Shown: positions 26,552 through 35,046, numbered from the stretch's first letter. The stretch: DNA of 46,824 nt from Acidobacteriota bacterium (GCA_019247495.1 JAFAOU010000155.1:1-46824), one strand, 5' to 3'. Numbers and translations: made by a program. Notes: generated by a model not told the origin, from the letters alone.

Positions 26552-26968
26552 ATGAATCAGGTTCAGAACCAGAGCAGCAGCGGCGAGAAACGAACCGCGG
26601 GCGTTGACCGGAAACGCATTCTGGTCATCGACGACGACCTGCCGTTGCGTGGCATGATCGCGGCCGCGTTGCGCCAGGCGGGTTTTCAGGTGCTGCTGGC
26701 GAGCGACGGCGGCGAAGGCCATCGCGCGCTGACCATCCATCGCCCGGACGTCATCCTCCTCGACCTTGCCATGCCAGGCGTCAACGGCTGGGACTTCCTC
26801 CAGCGCCTCAAAGAGACCGGCTTCCTCGGTACGGTGCCGATCATCGTCCTCTCCGCGCACTTGCACGTCGAGCCGCAGGCCATCCTGCAACTCGGCGCCT
26901 CGGCGATCCTGCCGAAACCGTTCAATCTCACCGAGCTGATCGACCTCATCGAGCATCTCTCGCCGTGA
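26552..26968 (+). CDS. Single-domain response regulator (receiver)
   Basis: A 138-residue CheY-like receiver with no output domain. The acidic pocket is D27-D28-D29 in VIDDDL, the phosphoacceptor is D71 in ILLDLAMPG, the switch Ser is S101 (VLSA) and the conserved Lys is K122 in LPKPF. All residues needed for phosphorylation are present. A charged N-terminal extension of about 20 residues precedes the fold. Its kinase is not in the window. It is coupled to the next methyltransferase gene by a GTGA overlap, so a phosphorelay may control glycan modification or assembly by protein contact. Confidence 0.92.
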   Translation: MNQVQNQSSSGEKRTAGVDRKRILVIDDDLPLRGMIAAALRQAGFQVLLASDGGEGHRALTIHRPDVILLDLAMPGVNGWDFLQRLKETGFLGTVPIIVLSAHLHVEPQAILQLGASAILPKPFNLTELIDLIEHLSP

Positions 26969-27606
26969 CGACGGACGATGTAGCGAGCCGTATCGCCGCG
27001 CGCTATCCGTCGGGGTTTCTGCGCGCGTACGTCCGCTCGAAACTCCGCATCGATCCGGTGTACGCCGCTGTATTCGAGCGCCTCAGCGACAACACGGAAC
27101 CGTTGCTGGATGTCGGCTGCGGCGCCGGTGTTCTCGCGGCGTATCTCCGTGCGCGCGGGTTTGCCGCGCCGATCCGCGGCATCGATCACGACGAGCGCAA
27201 GATCGCCGTGGCCGCGGCTGTCGTGCATGACGCGACATTTGCAGTGGCCGACGCGCGGTCGGCGATCGCGGCCGGCGGCACGGTCGTCCTGCTCGATCTG
27301 CTTCACTATTTTCGCAGCAGCGATCAGGCGGCCATCCTCGCGGCCGCTGCGAACGCGAAGACGGTGATCATCCGCGATGCCGTCCGCGACGGAAGCTGGC
27401 GCTATCGGCTCACGTACGCGCAGGAAACGTTTTCGCGCGCGGTGCGCTGGCTGCGCGCGGAGCGGCTGCATTTCCTGACGCGTGAAGAAATCGTGCGGCC
27501 ATTCGCCGCCTTCCAAGCGGAGGTCGTTCCGCTGTATGGGCGCACTCCGTTCAACAACTATCTGTTCGTTTTCAGGCGATCGAACCCGGGGATCACGAAC
27601 GAGTAG
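26965..27606 (+). CDS. Class I SAM-dependent methyltransferase
   Basis: A 213-residue Rossmann methyltransferase. Motif I is LLDVGCGAGVLA (about residues 47-58), the ribose-binding acidic residue is D74 in RGIDHDERK, then VADARSA and the motif IV-like VVLLDLLHYF. GTG 26965 overlaps the receiver gene stop as GTGA. The stop lies 49 nt inside the 3' end of the converging deacetylase gene, so the two operons overlap tail to tail. The substrate is not visible; lipid or sugar methylation in the same envelope pathway is an inference from context. Confidence 0.86.
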   Translation: MTTDDVASRIAARYPSGFLRAYVRSKLRIDPVYAAVFERLSDNTEPLLDVGCGAGVLAAYLRARGFAAPIRGIDHDERKIAVAAAVVHDATFAVADARSAIAAGGTVVLLDLLHYFRSSDQAAILAAAANAKTVIIRDAVRDGSWRYRLTYAQETFSRAVRWLRAERLHFLTREEIVRPFAAFQAEVVPLYGRTPFNNYLFVFRRSNPGITNE

Positions 27607-28325
27607 CCGCGCGCTTTCAGCTCGTCGACCACGCGGCTGATGCATGCGACGGAGAATCCGCGGCCCTGGTGCATGACGATGATCGATCCGTTGCCGGCTC
27701 GCGGCACGATCCGTTGGACGACGCGTTCGACGTCGTCACCGAAGGAGTCAAAGCCGCGCACGCTCCAGCCGACGAGCGTCATGTTGCGGCGGAAGAGCGT
27801 CGGATGAACGAACGGATTCTTCATCCCGACCGGCGCGCGAAAAAGATGCGGCGTTTGGCCTGTAATCGTTGTCAGCGCCGCATTGCATTCAGCGACCTGC
27901 CGCGCTATCGCGGCAGGCGGAAGGCACCAGAACGCGCTGGAAGGATGCGTCTGCGAATGATTCGCAACCGCGTGGCCGCGCGCCAGTATCAGCCGGATGC
28001 GATCGGGATGTTCGACGCAGAGCGAGCCTTTCACGAAGAACGTCGCTTTGACGCCGCGGGCATCGAGCGCGTCGAGCAGTGAAGCTGTGTCATCAGTCGG
28101 GCCGTCATCGATCGTCAGCCACACTTCGTTCGATGTCGATTCGAACGCTGTGATCACCGGTCCAAGCCACTGCGAGTTCGGACGCAGGGTCGGCCAGAGT
28201 ACGAGCGCGTGCGACAGCGCCATGACGCCGATCGCGATCGGCCACCATGGCGGAAAGAGCACGAGCAGCAGAATCGGGATCAGCAGCGTCGCGAAAAACG
28301 CGAACCAGAGGATCAGCGCGCGCAT
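27558..28325 (-). CDS. NodB-type polysaccharide deacetylase, membrane anchored
   Basis: A 255-residue carbohydrate esterase 4 (NodB homology) protein. Two N-terminal hydrophobic helices (about residues 4-24 and 28-45) anchor it. The catalytic set is complete: D73-D74 in TIDDGPT, H123 and H127 in NHSQTHPS, R163 in FRAPVG, and the late His in IIVMHQG. Such enzymes remove N- or O-acetyl groups from sugars with a divalent metal. It is the last of six minus-strand genes and overlaps the membrane-protein gene by 13 nt. Its 3' end overlaps the converging methyltransferase gene by 49 nt. Confidence 0.92.
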   Translation of the reverse strand: MRALILWFAFFATLLIPILLLVLFPPWWPIAIGVMALSHALVLWPTLRPNSQWLGPVITAFESTSNEVWLTIDDGPTDDTASLLDALDARGVKATFFVKGSLCVEHPDRIRLILARGHAVANHSQTHPSSAFWCLPPAAIARQVAECNAALTTITGQTPHLFRAPVGMKNPFVHPTLFRRNMTLVGWSVRGFDSFGDDVERVVQRIVPRAGNGSIIVMHQGRGFSVACISRVVDELKARGYSFVIPGFDRLKTNR

Positions 28326-28846
28326 CGGTCTTCCGCCTCGCGAATGCCGTTGCGCAGGAGCCAGACCACAAGCGCTGCGGCGCCATTCACTACGAGCACC
28401 GCGAAGAAGAACCACGCCACGTAACGCGGCCACGAACTCGAAACAGCAAAGTACGAAGATGCAATCACGAGCAGCGCCATGGTGATCACCGAAATGATTT
28501 TGATGTGGTCTCCATCGCCGAGCAGCATGCGCACGATCGGACCGATGCCGACAATCGGGAACTGGAGGGCGATCGCCGCCAACGGAATTGCCGCGACGAT
28601 CGCGGCCGGCAAGATCAGCGGCAACACCGCCGCGATGTAGCAAACGGTCGTGAAAAAAACCCAGAGCGCAACGCCGTTCATCTCCGCGGCGGTCTGATCG
28701 CGATCGATCGGGAGAATCAGGTGCTCTGCGTTGTTTGCGATCGCACGCGCGCGTCGCAGCTTCGCGTACGCGATCAGCCGGGAAAGCGCGAAGCGATGCC
28801 GCGATGGCAGCCAGTGCGCTTCCGGTTTGTCCGCGATGACGTTCAC
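28313..28846 (-). CDS. Membrane protein of unknown function
   Basis: A 177-residue protein with a cytoplasmic N-terminal part of about 55 residues (basic, with HRFALSRLIAYAKLRRARAI) and four hydrophobic helices (about 62-80, 82-98, 114-134 and 138-158). GTG 28846 is chosen because it overlaps the acyltransferase stop as GTGA, like other junctions in this operon; a longer frame would reach far into that gene. I recognise no family. Its place between an LpxL-like acyltransferase and a membrane deacetylase suggests a role in glycolipid handling at the inner membrane. Confidence 0.75.
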   Translation of the reverse strand: MNVIADKPEAHWLPSRHRFALSRLIAYAKLRRARAIANNAEHLILPIDRDQTAAEMNGVALWVFFTTVCYIAAVLPLILPAAIVAAIPLAAIALQFPIVGIGPIVRMLLGDGDHIKIISVITMALLVIASSYFAVSSSWPRYVAWFFFAVLVVNGAAALVVWLLRNGIREAEDRCAR

Positions 28847-29739
28847 GACGCGGCCTCCGGCCAGTACGGTTCGAACGTGAACCACTGAAACCAGCAGTTG
28901 CGCACGACATCCTCGAGCTCCGTCATCCATTGCGCGACGGCACGCGCGAAATCGTCGTCGCGGTTCCGGCTGCGCGTGATCTCGATCGGCCGCGATGTCA
29001 CCAGCCGGTAGCGCCGTCGCCCGATGCGCACGACGAAGACCGGATAGATCGGCACGCGCGCAGCCATCGCCAGCGCGAACGGCCCCGCAGGAACAGTGGC
29101 GGCTTTCCCGAATAACGTCGCGGGCAGCGTGCTGATCGATCCCATGACACGATCGCCCTGGATCGCCACGATCGCTCCTTCGCGGACCGTCTCCAGCAAA
29201 TCGAGTGCGAGCTCAGTCGCGCGCGTGTTGAATTCGATTCGCAATCCTTCTGCGCCGTGATGCTCCTCGAACTCCCTCGTCTCGAGATCTTCCTCGGGCG
29301 CGCGCACCATGACGATGCGCCGCGTCGACGTCTCGGAGAAAAGATGAGCGCCGAGGTCGTAGCTACCCATGTGCGCGGTGAGGAGGATGGCGCCGTTGCT
29401 GGCCTGCATCGCCTGAAAATGATCCAGCCCGGCGAACTCCCAGTCGGGAATCGTTCGCAGCTCCTTGAACCGAACATTGTCGGCGATCGTCCAGGCGTAG
29501 TTCCAGAAGACTCGGTAGCAGCGAAAGAAATTCGCGATACCGAACGAGCCGGGCTTGATCACTTTCAGATTGCGCATGACGCCGCGGCGCCCCGGGCCCC
29601 ACAGCAGAAAAAACGCCGACCAGAAAGCCATGACGATCGGCTCGATCCATGGCGGAACGTGGAGGATGGCGAAGCGAAGGAGCTGCCGCCAGAACACACC
29701 GCGCACGGAAAAACGACGCCACCAGGCCGACCGCGTCAC
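28843..29739 (-). CDS. LpxL/HtrB-like lipid acyltransferase
   Basis: A 298-residue member of the lysophospholipid/lipid A acyltransferase family. The H-x4-D catalytic motif is H123-D128 in TAHMGSYDLG. It is preceded by a family-typical RNLKVIKPG segment and a hydrophobic N-terminal anchor (about residues 24-48). Later QGDRVMGS, VPAGPFALAM and the tail with CWFQWFTFEPYW also match. Such enzymes transfer acyl chains to lipid A or other glycolipids. GTG 29739 overlaps the upstream GT2 stop as GTGA. No other lipid A genes are nearby, so acylation of the glycolipid made by this locus is as likely as lipid A. Confidence 0.9.
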   Translation of the reverse strand: MTRSAWWRRFSVRGVFWRQLLRFAILHVPPWIEPIVMAFWSAFFLLWGPGRRGVMRNLKVIKPGSFGIANFFRCYRVFWNYAWTIADNVRFKELRTIPDWEFAGLDHFQAMQASNGAILLTAHMGSYDLGAHLFSETSTRRIVMVRAPEEDLETREFEEHHGAEGLRIEFNTRATELALDLLETVREGAIVAIQGDRVMGSISTLPATLFGKAATVPAGPFALAMAARVPIYPVFVVRIGRRRYRLVTSRPIEITRSRNRDDDFARAVAQWMTELEDVVRNCWFQWFTFEPYWPEAAS

Positions 29740-30920
29740 GATCGCATGATATCGGACAGCGTCCGCTCGATTGCCGGCAGCGATGGCCGCAACAGGTTGA
29801 AGAGCGCGCCGCGCATGAGCGCTTCGTCGCCGGGATACGTCGGCACGATCTGCAGCGGGAAGCGTTCGAAGATTTCGCGATCGCTGCGGCGGCGCAGTTT
29901 CTGGACTGCGGCACGTTTTGCGGCGATGCGGTCGCCGTGAGCCATCACCCACTCGAATGCGCGGAACTGCATCGCCGTCAGCGGATCGTCGATCGTCGCC
30001 AGCGGCTTACTGCCAAAAAGTCTGCGCCGGATGCGGCTCGCTAAACTTCGCGACGACTTGGAACTCTTCGAGAACGGCTCGCGGGTCAGCTCGCCCGCAT
30101 TCGCGTTGCGCGTCGTGGCGTAGTGATGAAGCCGCGCGAGAAAAGTGAAGAGCGCGGCCGACGCCTCGTGAATCGATTCAAAGTTCTTCAGCGCAGTCTG
30201 CAGAGCGTTGCGCTCGAAGAGAACGCCGCGCTCGAAATCGCCGAGGCGCTGACTGGTCGCGCTCGACTTGTGGCGGACGACGGCGCGCGGCTCGTACGTC
30301 ACGCGCGAGCCGGCGATCCAAGTACGCCAGCCGAAGTCGACGTCCTCGATGTAGGCGAAGTAGTCGTCATCGAATCCGCCGAGTGCGAGCAGCGGTTCGC
30401 GGCGCGAAATCATGTTGCCGCCGCACGCGAAAAGGAGCTCCGATCCGGCAGGTGGATCGTCGCGCGACGCCAGCGGATAGCGGAACCCGTTCTGGAACGC
30501 GTGGCCGTCGAAGGTGAGCGCGCCGCCGATGAAGTCGATCAACTCTCCGGTCGGATCGACGATCTTGCCGCCGATCGAAATCACATCGTCCGGAGCGTTT
30601 TCAATCGCGCCGACGAGCGCGGCCAGCCATCCATCCTCAGGCACCGCGTCGTTATTCAGAAAGATCACATTCCTCGCTTGCGAACGTGTCAGCGCCGCGG
30701 CGATGCCGCCGGTGAATCCGTGGTTTTCGCCCAGCGGGAGCAGGCGAACGTTCGGATGACGGCCGGCGATCGCACCGATGCTGCCATCCGTCGAGCCGTT
30801 GTCGATGACGGTGATGATCGCGTCGCCGGTGAGCTGCCGCGACACTGCTTCGAGACACGCCAGGGTGTCCTCGCGGCTGTTCCAGTTGACGATGATGATG
30901 TCGGCGACCGGGTTGCTCAG
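29736..30920 (-). CDS. Family 2 glycosyltransferase with probable CTG start
   Basis: A 394-residue GT2 of the rhamnosyltransferase-like type: ADIIIVNWNSRED at the N-terminus, VIDNGSTDGS, the NHGFTGGIAAAL loop, LNNDAVPEDGW, and GGFDDDYFAYIEDVDFGWR with the ED-x-D catalytic pattern. A basic stretch near residue 290 and a C-terminal tail of about 100 residues follow. No ATG, GTG or TTG exists near the N-terminus. CTG 30920 overlaps the upstream stop as CTGA, exactly the 4-nt layout used at the neighbouring junctions (ATGA, GTGA, GTGA), so CTG is the likely start. The extended frame to 31067 lies inside the GT4 gene and reads as random. Confidence 0.88.
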   Translation of the reverse strand: MSNPVADIIIVNWNSREDTLACLEAVSRQLTGDAIITVIDNGSTDGSIGAIAGRHPNVRLLPLGENHGFTGGIAAALTRSQARNVIFLNNDAVPEDGWLAALVGAIENAPDDVISIGGKIVDPTGELIDFIGGALTFDGHAFQNGFRYPLASRDDPPAGSELLFACGGNMISRREPLLALGGFDDDYFAYIEDVDFGWRTWIAGSRVTYEPRAVVRHKSSATSQRLGDFERGVLFERNALQTALKNFESIHEASAALFTFLARLHHYATTRNANAGELTREPFSKSSKSSRSLASRIRRRLFGSKPLATIDDPLTAMQFRAFEWVMAHGDRIAAKRAAVQKLRRRSDREIFERFPLQIVPTYPGDEALMRGALFNLLRPSLPAIERTLSDIMRS

Positions 30921-32131
30921 GGCGCGCCTCCCAGCCGGCGTTTGACGCGGTCGAAGAACGAGCGCGGATGCTCGGGCACGTGCAGTGTGGCCGCGAACGC
31001 GTCCTTCTGCGGATCGATGCGCGGCGCGCGAACGAAATCGACCAGCGGCTGGAGTGTGCGCTGCCACTGATGGTCGTCGACGAAGCGCAGCGCGCCATCG
31101 CGCATGCGCGTATCGCTCAAGGCGTGTACGACGGCTTCGGCGAAATCGCCTGGAGACGCAGAGTGGACGACTGCGCCAGCTCCATACTTCGTTAGCAACT
31201 CGTCAACGCCGGGCGCGCTGCTCGTTACGATCGGCAACCCGCCCCATAGGTAGTCGTACACGCGGATCCGCATCGACAGATCGGTCTCGATCGATTGCGG
31301 AAACGTCAGCAAGCTCGCGCCGAAACGGCCGTAGAAGGCGGCGCGCTCTTCGTACGCAACCCACGGCTGGAAGCGAATGAAGTCGTAGTGATTTCGTTTG
31401 GCGTACGCGATCGCGTCGGCGAGTTTGCCTTGCGGCGTCAGCGATGGATTCGGATGCCGGGTGAACGTCAGCGTCAGGTCCGGCAGCGTCGCGCGCGCGA
31501 TGGCAATAGCGTCGATCGCCTGGATCGGATCGTACCAATCGTAGATTCCGCCGAAGAGAACATCTCTGCCGGACCCGGACGCCGGCGGGATGCCCGCGCT
31601 CGCAGGAGGAACGCCAAACGGCGCAATCCGAATCAGCGCATTGAGATGCGGATCGTTCGCGAAGGCGATCGGATTCACGCGCCCGAACGCGAGGAGCGCG
31701 CCGAGATAAAAGAGACGTTGCGCGTTGGAGCCGCAGAGAAAGAGATCGCCTCCCAACATCAACCGCATCAGCGTCGCGTGATCGTGCGTGAACACTTCGG
31801 CGCCGCGCGTCTCGTAGTAAGTCAGATTCTCGATGATGAAGGGATCGTACAGATCCACGACGGTCGGAATGGCGCGCCCGTGCGCAAAGAGATCATTCCC
31901 GGCGTGGCCCTGCACGACCGCGACGTCCGCCTCGGCCGTGTAGCGCTGCAATGTCTCGGGCGTGATCGAATCGACGCGGCAGCCGGCGACCGCGCCGGCA
32001 TCGCGCGAGAGCATCGTCACCTCGTGGCCATCGGCGAGCAGGACCTTGGCCATCTCCAGGAATCGAATGCCCACGCCGGCAGGCAGGCCATGGCCAATCG
32101 GTTCCGGGCACACGAGGAGCGCACGCGTCAT
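30917..32131 (-). CDS. Family 4 glycosyltransferase (GT-B fold)
   Basis: A 404-residue GT-B type transferase. N-terminal half: ALLVCPEPIGHGLPAGVGIR and the FLEMAKVLLADGHEVTMLSRD pattern of GT1/GT4 enzymes. C-terminal half: DVLFGGIYDWYDP, LTLTFTRHPNPS and YDYLWGGLPIVTSSAPGVDELL, which holds the nucleotide-sugar binding region (the last E takes the place of the second E of the E-x7-E motif). ATG 32131 overlaps the upstream stop as ATGA. It belongs to the six-gene envelope glycan operon. Donor and acceptor cannot be read from the sequence. Confidence 0.85.
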   Translation of the reverse strand: MTRALLVCPEPIGHGLPAGVGIRFLEMAKVLLADGHEVTMLSRDAGAVAGCRVDSITPETLQRYTAEADVAVVQGHAGNDLFAHGRAIPTVVDLYDPFIIENLTYYETRGAEVFTHDHATLMRLMLGGDLFLCGSNAQRLFYLGALLAFGRVNPIAFANDPHLNALIRIAPFGVPPASAGIPPASGSGRDVLFGGIYDWYDPIQAIDAIAIARATLPDLTLTFTRHPNPSLTPQGKLADAIAYAKRNHYDFIRFQPWVAYEERAAFYGRFGASLLTFPQSIETDLSMRIRVYDYLWGGLPIVTSSAPGVDELLTKYGAGAVVHSASPGDFAEAVVHALSDTRMRDGALRFVDDHQWQRTLQPLVDFVRAPRIDPQKDAFAATLHVPEHPRSFFDRVKRRLGGAP

Positions 32132-33972
32132 CCGCGCCCTTTCACGCGTTCGACGATGGTGTGCAGCTTCCACGTGCGCGACTGGAAGATCGCATCGAGC
32201 ACGTTCTGCATCCGCGCGACCTCGGCGTGCAGCGCGCCGTTCGTCCGTTGCAGTTCGACCAGGGCCGGCTCGACTTCAGTCAACCGCGTCGTCGCCGCGT
32301 ACCGTTCGCGGTTCGCGCCATCGAGCGCGCCGCGGATCTCCGCGTTGGCACCTTCGAGGTGGCTGATGCGCATCATCGTTTCGTTGATCCGTTCGCTGAG
32401 CGCGCCGATCTGTGCGATCAGCGATTGTTTGTCGCGTTCGAGCCGCGCCACTTCCTGTTCGATCCGGCTGCGCCCGCCGCGGGCTTCGACGAGATCGCCT
32501 TCGAGCATCACCGTGCGCCGTTTCTCCCGTTCGAATACGTTCGCGAAGAGGTTCTCGCCCATGAGCGCGGCGTGTTTTCGCCACACCTGAAGGCGAGCGT
32601 CGCGAAACTTCGGCGACCCCTCCGGATTTTCCATGACGACGGATCCGGCGCCTTTGATGTGGCGGATCTCGCAGGTGATGCGCGGCATGTGAACGAATTC
32701 ACCGCGCTGCGAGAGGCGAATGAGAAAGTCCCAATCCTCGAAGAGGTCGAAGGCGGCGTCGAAGCCGCCGAGGTCGAGGAAATCGCCGCGGCGGAAAAGG
32801 AGAGTGGGCAGCGGGATGTAGTTGTCGACGAACAGGAGTTCGCGATCGAAATCGCGTGCGTAGATGCGCATCGGCTGGCGCTCGGCACTATCGATGAACG
32901 CGGAGACGGCGTCGCTGTACCACGCCGTTGCATTCGATCCGCGCGCCGCATTTGCAAGCGTCGCCAGATGCTCGGGGTAGTAGAGATCGTCGTCGTCGAG
33001 AAAGGCGGCGTACTCATTCTTCGCCGTCTTCACGCCAGCATTCGCCGCCTCGGAACGACCGCGCGACCGTTCATGCTCGACCAGCGTCACGCCTTCGATG
33101 TTCGTCGCTGCGCCGCCGTCGTTGACGACCACGATCTCGGCCGGATAGCCGGTCGCGCGGATCGACGCAACTGCCTCGGCGAGCAGCGCCGGCCGGTCTT
33201 TCGTCCGCACGATCACGCTGATCGGAAGCGGCTCGTCGACGACGTCCACTCGTGCCGGGCCCATGGCCTCGCGTAGTGCGCTGAATGGCGTCGTGCGCAG
33301 CGATGGCAGGGACGTCGTCCAATACGCCTCAGCGAACTTCACGTTCGGCGGCAGCGTCATCGTCCGCCATGCGTTCAATCCACGCGCGTACGACGTGTAA
33401 TCGCGAACGGCCGACTGCGACTCATGCGTCGCGATCGCCGCATATTTCGCGTCGGCAACGGACGTAATGTCGACAAGCGCATTCGGCCGCAACGGAGCGC
33501 TGACTTCGTAAAACGCGACACTTGCGACGGCGAGATCGGCGAAGAGCGAGGTATCCCGCGCGATCAGATCGCAGAAGGCGCGCGACAACGCCACATGATC
33601 CGGATGAATCTCCAGCGGGCTTGGAACGGCGATCAGATCCGGCTTCCACTCGCGAAGAATCGCGGCGAGCCGGGCATCTAATTCATGCGCGCCACTGAGC
33701 TCGCGATCGGGGAACCCGAGAAACACGATCGGGGCATCGCCGAGGAGTGCGAGGGCGGCGCGCGACTCCGCTTCGCGTTGGGCCGCGTTGCCGGCCTGCG
33801 CGCCATCCGTCGCCACCACCACGTACACCTTCCGGCCTTCGCGGAGATGCAGCGCCACCAGGCCGCCGCAACCGATGACTTCATCGTCCGGATGCGGCGC
33901 CAGCACGAGGAGGCGCTCGCCGCGTAAGTCCTGCGGCTCGAATGGAATCGCCTCCGCCTCGGGCATGGTCAT
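32128..33972 (-). CDS. PIG-L deacetylase / GT2 / coiled-coil fusion
   Basis: A 614-residue three-part protein. Residues about 18-235 are a LmbE/PIG-L zinc N-deacetylase: H27-P-D-D-E31 and the third ligand motif H123-P-D-H126. Residues about 248-470 are a GT2 domain: LPISVIVRTKDRP, VVVNDGG, the metal motif DDDD (326-329) and EDWD (412-415) as catalytic region. Residues about 475-600 are a long coiled coil rich in Arg/Glu. So one chain may both add a sugar and deacetylate an N-acetylhexosamine. ATG 33972 lies 8 nt after a perfect TATAAT, fitting leaderless translation; it is the first gene of the operon. Confidence 0.9.
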   Translation of the reverse strand: MTMPEAEAIPFEPQDLRGERLLVLAPHPDDEVIGCGGLVALHLREGRKVYVVVATDGAQAGNAAQREAESRAALALLGDAPIVFLGFPDRELSGAHELDARLAAILREWKPDLIAVPSPLEIHPDHVALSRAFCDLIARDTSLFADLAVASVAFYEVSAPLRPNALVDITSVADAKYAAIATHESQSAVRDYTSYARGLNAWRTMTLPPNVKFAEAYWTTSLPSLRTTPFSALREAMGPARVDVVDEPLPISVIVRTKDRPALLAEAVASIRATGYPAEIVVVNDGGAATNIEGVTLVEHERSRGRSEAANAGVKTAKNEYAAFLDDDDLYYPEHLATLANAARGSNATAWYSDAVSAFIDSAERQPMRIYARDFDRELLFVDNYIPLPTLLFRRGDFLDLGGFDAAFDLFEDWDFLIRLSQRGEFVHMPRITCEIRHIKGAGSVVMENPEGSPKFRDARLQVWRKHAALMGENLFANVFEREKRRTVMLEGDLVEARGGRSRIEQEVARLERDKQSLIAQIGALSERINETMMRISHLEGANAEIRGALDGANRERYAATTRLTEVEPALVELQRTNGALHAEVARMQNVLDAIFQSRTWKLHTIVERVKGRG

Positions 33973-33980
33973 GGCATCGG

Positions 33981-33986
33981 ATTATA
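33981..33986 (-). promoter_or_regulatory. -10 box of the minus-strand glycan operon (leaderless)
   Basis: Perfect TATAAT on the minus strand (33986-33981), 8 nt before ATG 33972. No Shine-Dalgarno fits in the gap, so the message probably starts at the AUG. A second TATAAT on the plus strand lies only 9 nt away. Confidence 0.72.
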
Positions 33987-33995
33987 GGTGCTCCG

Positions 33996-34001
33996 TATAA
34001 T
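33996..34001 (+). promoter_or_regulatory. -10 box of the GGDEF gene
   Basis: Perfect TATAAT at 33996-34001, 10 nt before GTG 34012. With the opposite-strand TATAAT at 33981-33986 it forms a very compact divergent promoter. It rules out the earlier GTG at 33988 as start. Confidence 0.68.
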
Positions 34002-34011
34002 TCAGCCATCC

Positions 34012-35022
34012 GTGAGACGTGACGAGCAGCAACCGATCGCCGGGGTCCTGTCGCTGATCCGCGAGCTCACCGGCGCCGCCACGCGCGCCGACAACATCGC
34101 CGACCTCTTCGTCTCGTCATTTCGCGCGCTCGATCACGTCATCGATTTCGATCTCGCCGCCGCGGTGATGCTCGAGCAGAACCTCGACCTCTACGTCGTC
34201 ACCCGCGAAGAAGCCGGCTCGCTCATCGGTCCGCCGCTGATCGAGAGTTTGCGTCGCACGTTGGAGACGATGATCCCGGTGTCATTCGCAGCCGCGGACG
34301 TCATCGTCAAAGCGGAGCGCAACGATCTTCCACGCAGCAACGCCGGCGACAGCATCGAGCACTCGACGCACGCCATCATCACCGTTGAGAACCGCAGCAG
34401 CGGCGTGCTGCTCGTCTACCGCGGCGAGCCGTTCGGCGAACAGGAGCGGCAGATCGTCGAAATTTTCGCGGCGCAGGTGTCGCTGCTCATCGGTCAGCTC
34501 AGCGCGCGCGAACAGATTCAGGGTCTCGCCGACACCGACGACCTCACCGGCATCGCCAACAAGCGCTACTTCCGCCGCCAGCTGCCGCAGGAAATGGAGC
34601 GCGCCCGCGTCTATTCGCTTCCACTCACTCTATTGATGTTCGACATCGACGACTTCAAAGCGATCAACGACAACTTCGGCCACACGGTCGGCGACGTCGT
34701 GTTGTCCGAACTCTGCGGCGCGGTGCGCGAGACGCTGCGTCCTCCCGATCTCTTCGCACGATTCGGCGGCGACGAGTTCGCGATCATCCTCCCACACACC
34801 GACATCAGCGGCGCCTGCGCGGTAGCCGACCGCATCCTGCAGAAAGTCCGCATGCTGACTATCCCCGCCGACGACGAAGGCTCCATCTGTTGCTCTATCT
34901 CCCTCGGCATCGCCGACTACCAGCGCACCGACAACACCGCTGCCGATGTCATCCGCCGCGCCGATGAACGGCTCTACGAAGCGAAGCGTGCGGGGAAGAA
35001 CCGGTACTCACTGTCGTCGTAA
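34012..35022 (+). CDS. GAF-like/GGDEF diguanylate cyclase
   Basis: A 336-residue cytoplasmic protein. Residues about 10-165 look like a GAF-type sensor (LVSFRAL-like helix, LVYRGEPFGEQERQIVEIFA). Residues about 172-335 are a GGDEF domain: DDLTGIANKRYF, DIDDFKAINDNFGH, then the active site GGDEF at 252-256. The inhibitory I-site RPPD (243-246) lies five residues before it, so the enzyme should make cyclic di-GMP and be product-inhibited. GTG 34012 is chosen since the promoter covers the earlier GTG. It diverges from the glycan operon, hinting at c-di-GMP control of envelope polysaccharide. Confidence 0.92.
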   Translation: MRRDEQQPIAGVLSLIRELTGAATRADNIADLFVSSFRALDHVIDFDLAAAVMLEQNLDLYVVTREEAGSLIGPPLIESLRRTLETMIPVSFAAADVIVKAERNDLPRSNAGDSIEHSTHAIITVENRSSGVLLVYRGEPFGEQERQIVEIFAAQVSLLIGQLSAREQIQGLADTDDLTGIANKRYFRRQLPQEMERARVYSLPLTLLMFDIDDFKAINDNFGHTVGDVVLSELCGAVRETLRPPDLFARFGGDEFAIILPHTDISGACAVADRILQKVRMLTIPADDEGSICCSISLGIADYQRTDNTAADVIRRADERLYEAKRAGKNRYSLSS

Positions 35023-35046
35023 GCCGCGCGATAAACTCCACGACCG

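Noticed and set aside
30921..31067. Extension of the GT2 gene to the ATG at 31067
   Set aside because: These 49 residues lie inside the GT4 gene, are Arg/Ala-rich without pattern, and precede the normal GT2 start strand.
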